Below, piece by piece: positions 62,444 to 64,000 of a stretch of DNA of 64,000 nucleotides. The notes under the pieces are model-generated. The model was not told the origin of the DNA. It did not search any database and saw only the letters and a list, made by a program, of their open reading frames with translations. The position numbers and the translations under genes were made by a program. The stretch covers positions 186,001 to 250,000 of the forward strand of contig JADKJU010000005.1 in assembly GCA_016720855.1 (NCBI GenBank), read 5' to 3'. Numbering within the stretch: position 1 is the first letter of the stretch; every line of letters begins with the position of its first letter. This DNA is from Betaproteobacteria bacterium. GTDB taxonomy: Bacteria; Pseudomonadota; Gammaproteobacteria; Burkholderiales; Usitatibacteraceae.

Positions 62444-63406
62444 ATGAAACATGCCTTCGCCCCGGTGTTCGTTGCACTCGCCCTGGCAGGATGCGCCTCG
62501 AAGCCGCCGCATCCAGACGCGTTTTCCTTCGCGGTCATGGGCGATGCACCATACAGTGAACACGAAGGCGTGGATTTCGACGCGATGCTTGCGAGGGTGG
62601 GCGTTGAGCCGCTTGCCTTCGTCGTGTACGTGGGCGACTTCAAGTCCGCAAGCGACTCACCCTGCACCGACGCGCTCTACGCCGACCGCCGGGCGCGCCT
62701 GGACGCTTCCCGCCTTGCACTAGTCCTCACGCCCGGCGACAACGACTGGACCGACTGCCGCCGCGAGTCGAACGGAAAGATGGATCCTCTCGACCGGCTT
62801 GCGAAACTGCGGGAAGTGTTCTTCGCCGACTCCTGGTCCCTGGGCCGCTCGCGCATGCCGCTTGCCAGGCAGGAGGCCTGCGCGGAAAGGCAGGGCACGC
62901 AATGCCTGTGCCCCGGACTGCCGGAAAACCGGCTCTGGACGAAGAACGGCGTGGTGTTCGCGACGATTCACGTGGCGGGCAGCAACGACAATCGCGGCTT
63001 CGATGCGGCCAGCGATGCGGACCAGCGCTGCCGTGCCACGGCCAACCGGGCCTGGATCGAGGGGGCGCTGCGCCTGACGGAAGGCGCCGACCGTCGCGCA
63101 CTGGTGCTGGTGACGCATGCAAATCCGTGGGAGACAAGCCGCGACAAGGTGTACGACGCGCTTCTGGCGCAGGTGGCAGCGGGCGCCAGGCGCCTCGGGA
63201 AGCCGCTCCTTTTCGTGCACGGCGACACGCACACCTATCGCGTGGACCGGCCATTCGTCGACGCAGGCGGAAACCGCGTGGACAACGCGCAGCGGCTGGA
63301 GACCTTCGGCAGTCCCGTGGTGGGCTGGGTGAGGGTCACCGTCGATCCGGGCGATGCGGAACTCTTCCGGTTCGAGCCGAGAACGGAGTCGCCCTCTGGC
63401 GGCTAG
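62444..63406 (+). CDS. Lipoprotein with a calcineurin-like phosphoesterase fold
   Basis: A 320-residue exported lipoprotein with lipobox ALAGC (Cys17). The metallophosphoesterase motifs are modified: AVMGDAPYSE, VYVGDFKSA, TPGDNDWTD (the GDN(D/H) motif), VTHANPW and FVHGDTHTYR. This suggests a metal-dependent phosphatase in the periplasm or outer membrane. The substrate is unknown. It starts 9 bases after mutS, so the two are probably cotranscribed, and overlaps the end of the isomerase gene. Confidence 0.75.
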   Translation: MKHAFAPVFVALALAGCASKPPHPDAFSFAVMGDAPYSEHEGVDFDAMLARVGVEPLAFVVYVGDFKSASDSPCTDALYADRRARLDASRLALVLTPGDNDWTDCRRESNGKMDPLDRLAKLREVFFADSWSLGRSRMPLARQEACAERQGTQCLCPGLPENRLWTKNGVVFATIHVAGSNDNRGFDAASDADQRCRATANRAWIEGALRLTEGADRRALVLVTHANPWETSRDKVYDALLAQVAAGARRLGKPLLFVHGDTHTYRVDRPFVDAGGNRVDNAQRLETFGSPVVGWVRVTVDPGDAELFRFEPRTESPSGG

Positions 63407-63903
63407 CCCTCGTCACCCTCCGGCGCACTCTCACCGTGCGCATGGCCGTGGCGAAGCTCCTCGGGCGTTGCCGAGCGCACTTCGTTCACCGTGCACTTGA
63501 ACCAGATGCGCTCGCCCGCGAGCGGATGGTTTCCATCCACCACGACCTGGTCGTCGGCAATGCCGGTCACCGTATAGACGAGGAGGTCGTCCGCGGGGGC
63601 ATCGCCCGGAACGCCCTCGAAGCGCATCCCGACCTGGAGCACTTCCGGGAAGACGTCACGGGGCTCGACACGCAGGAGCAGGGGATCGTATTCGCCGAAC
63701 GCATCCTCCGGCAGGAGGTTCAGCGCGACTTCATGGCCGGCGCCGTTGCCCTCGAGGGCCGCTTCCACCTTGGGGAAGATGCCGCCATACCCGCCGTGAA
63801 GATAGGCGACCGTCGTTCCGGGCTCGTCGAGCAACTGACTGTCGGCATCGCGAAGCTCGTAGGAAATGGTGACAATGCTGCCCGCTTCAATTTGCCCGGC
63901 CAT
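63403..63903 (-). CDS. SlyD-type FKBP peptidyl-prolyl isomerase
   Basis: A 166-residue isomerase/chaperone. The FKBP domain begins IEAGSIVTISYELRDADSQLL and contains the inserted IF chaperone domain typical of SlyD (EDAFGEYDPLLLRVEPRDVF). GNHPLAGERIWF closes the fold, followed by a short His-containing tail (HGHAHGE). The start overlaps the upstream peroxiredoxin gene's stop by 17 bases. Confidence 0.9.
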   Translation of the reverse strand: MAGQIEAGSIVTISYELRDADSQLLDEPGTTVAYLHGGYGGIFPKVEAALEGNGAGHEVALNLLPEDAFGEYDPLLLRVEPRDVFPEVLQVGMRFEGVPGDAPADDLLVYTVTGIADDQVVVDGNHPLAGERIWFKCTVNEVRSATPEELRHGHAHGESAPEGDEG

Positions 63904-64000
63904 TGAGCGCCTTCAACGCCTCCAGCACCTCGTCGGCATGGTCTTTCGGGTTCACGTCGCGAAGGATGTGCCGCAGGATCCCCTTCTTGTCGATGATGAA
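63887..64000 (-). CDS. Peroxiredoxin (Bcp-like), C-terminal fragment at window edge
   Basis: The last 37 codons and the stop of a gene that continues beyond base 64000. The visible part starts FIIDKKGILRHILRDVNPK, then DHADEVLEALKAL, which fits the end of an AhpC/TSA-type thiol peroxidase of the Bcp group. The peroxidatic Cys is outside the window. It overlaps the SlyD-type gene, so the two are cotranscribed. Confidence 0.65.
   Translation of the reverse strand, partial: FIIDKKGILRHILRDVNPKDHADEVLEALKALNGRAN

Overview
The window reads as a contiguous piece of a GC-rich betaproteobacterial chromosome. The evidence is the protein families (DUF3619, DUF3106 and DUF3460 proteins, Bug/TctC solute-binding proteins, a complete cysE-iscR-iscSUA-hscBA-fdx-iscX block, class I fumarases) and GC-rich codon use throughout. 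It holds both menA and a flavodoxin-type hemG. I see no rRNA, tRNA or CRISPR array. Long open frames antisense to real genes are common and were treated as high-GC shadows.

Layout. 1-5 kb: the 5' part of the acetolactate synthase large subunit gene (cut by the window edge), an ECF sigma factor followed by three coupled small genes, then lptG. 5-16.5 kb: an acetate-utilisation module on the minus strand, with a DUF4212 subunit and VC_2705-type Na+ symporter, a CrbS/CrbR-like two-component system plus a lone receiver protein, a DEDDh exonuclease, a cNMP/CBS/DUF294 nucleotidyltransferase-like protein, and acs. 16.8-25.7 kb: CoA-ester lyase, acyl-CoA ligase, class I fumarase, mfd, serB and a DUF3460 protein. 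25.9-29.6 kb: a QseE-QseG-QseF (GlrK-YfhG-GlrR) operon followed by an apparent sigma54-dependent small RNA gene. 29.7-37.5 kb: a triple-rhodanese periplasmic protein, then the Fe-S assembly operon behind an IscR-type promoter. 37.6-43.9 kb: MFS transporter, trmJ, suhB, hemG, menA and a second class I fumarase. 44-57.7 kb: an accessory catabolic region with a LacI-controlled four-gene operon and a GntR-controlled ALDH/Bug/DapA-family module, plus an IS256 transposase remnant and three copies of a short diverged repeat. 58.4-64 kb: two toxin-antitoxin pairs running into mutS, a lipoprotein phosphoesterase, a SlyD-type isomerase and the end of a peroxiredoxin gene.

The most notable observation is at 29277-29577, directly after qseF/glrR. 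There are two TGTC-N10-GAC(A/G) inverted repeats that match the GlrR site known from enterobacterial glmY/glmZ, and an exact IHF consensus between them. A consensus-quality sigma54 promoter and an approximately 115-nt unit with hairpins and a strong intrinsic terminator follow. This is the architecture of a GlmY/GlmZ-like regulated small RNA, but next to glrR in a betaproteobacterium. All functional statements come from reading the sequence; no database search was run.
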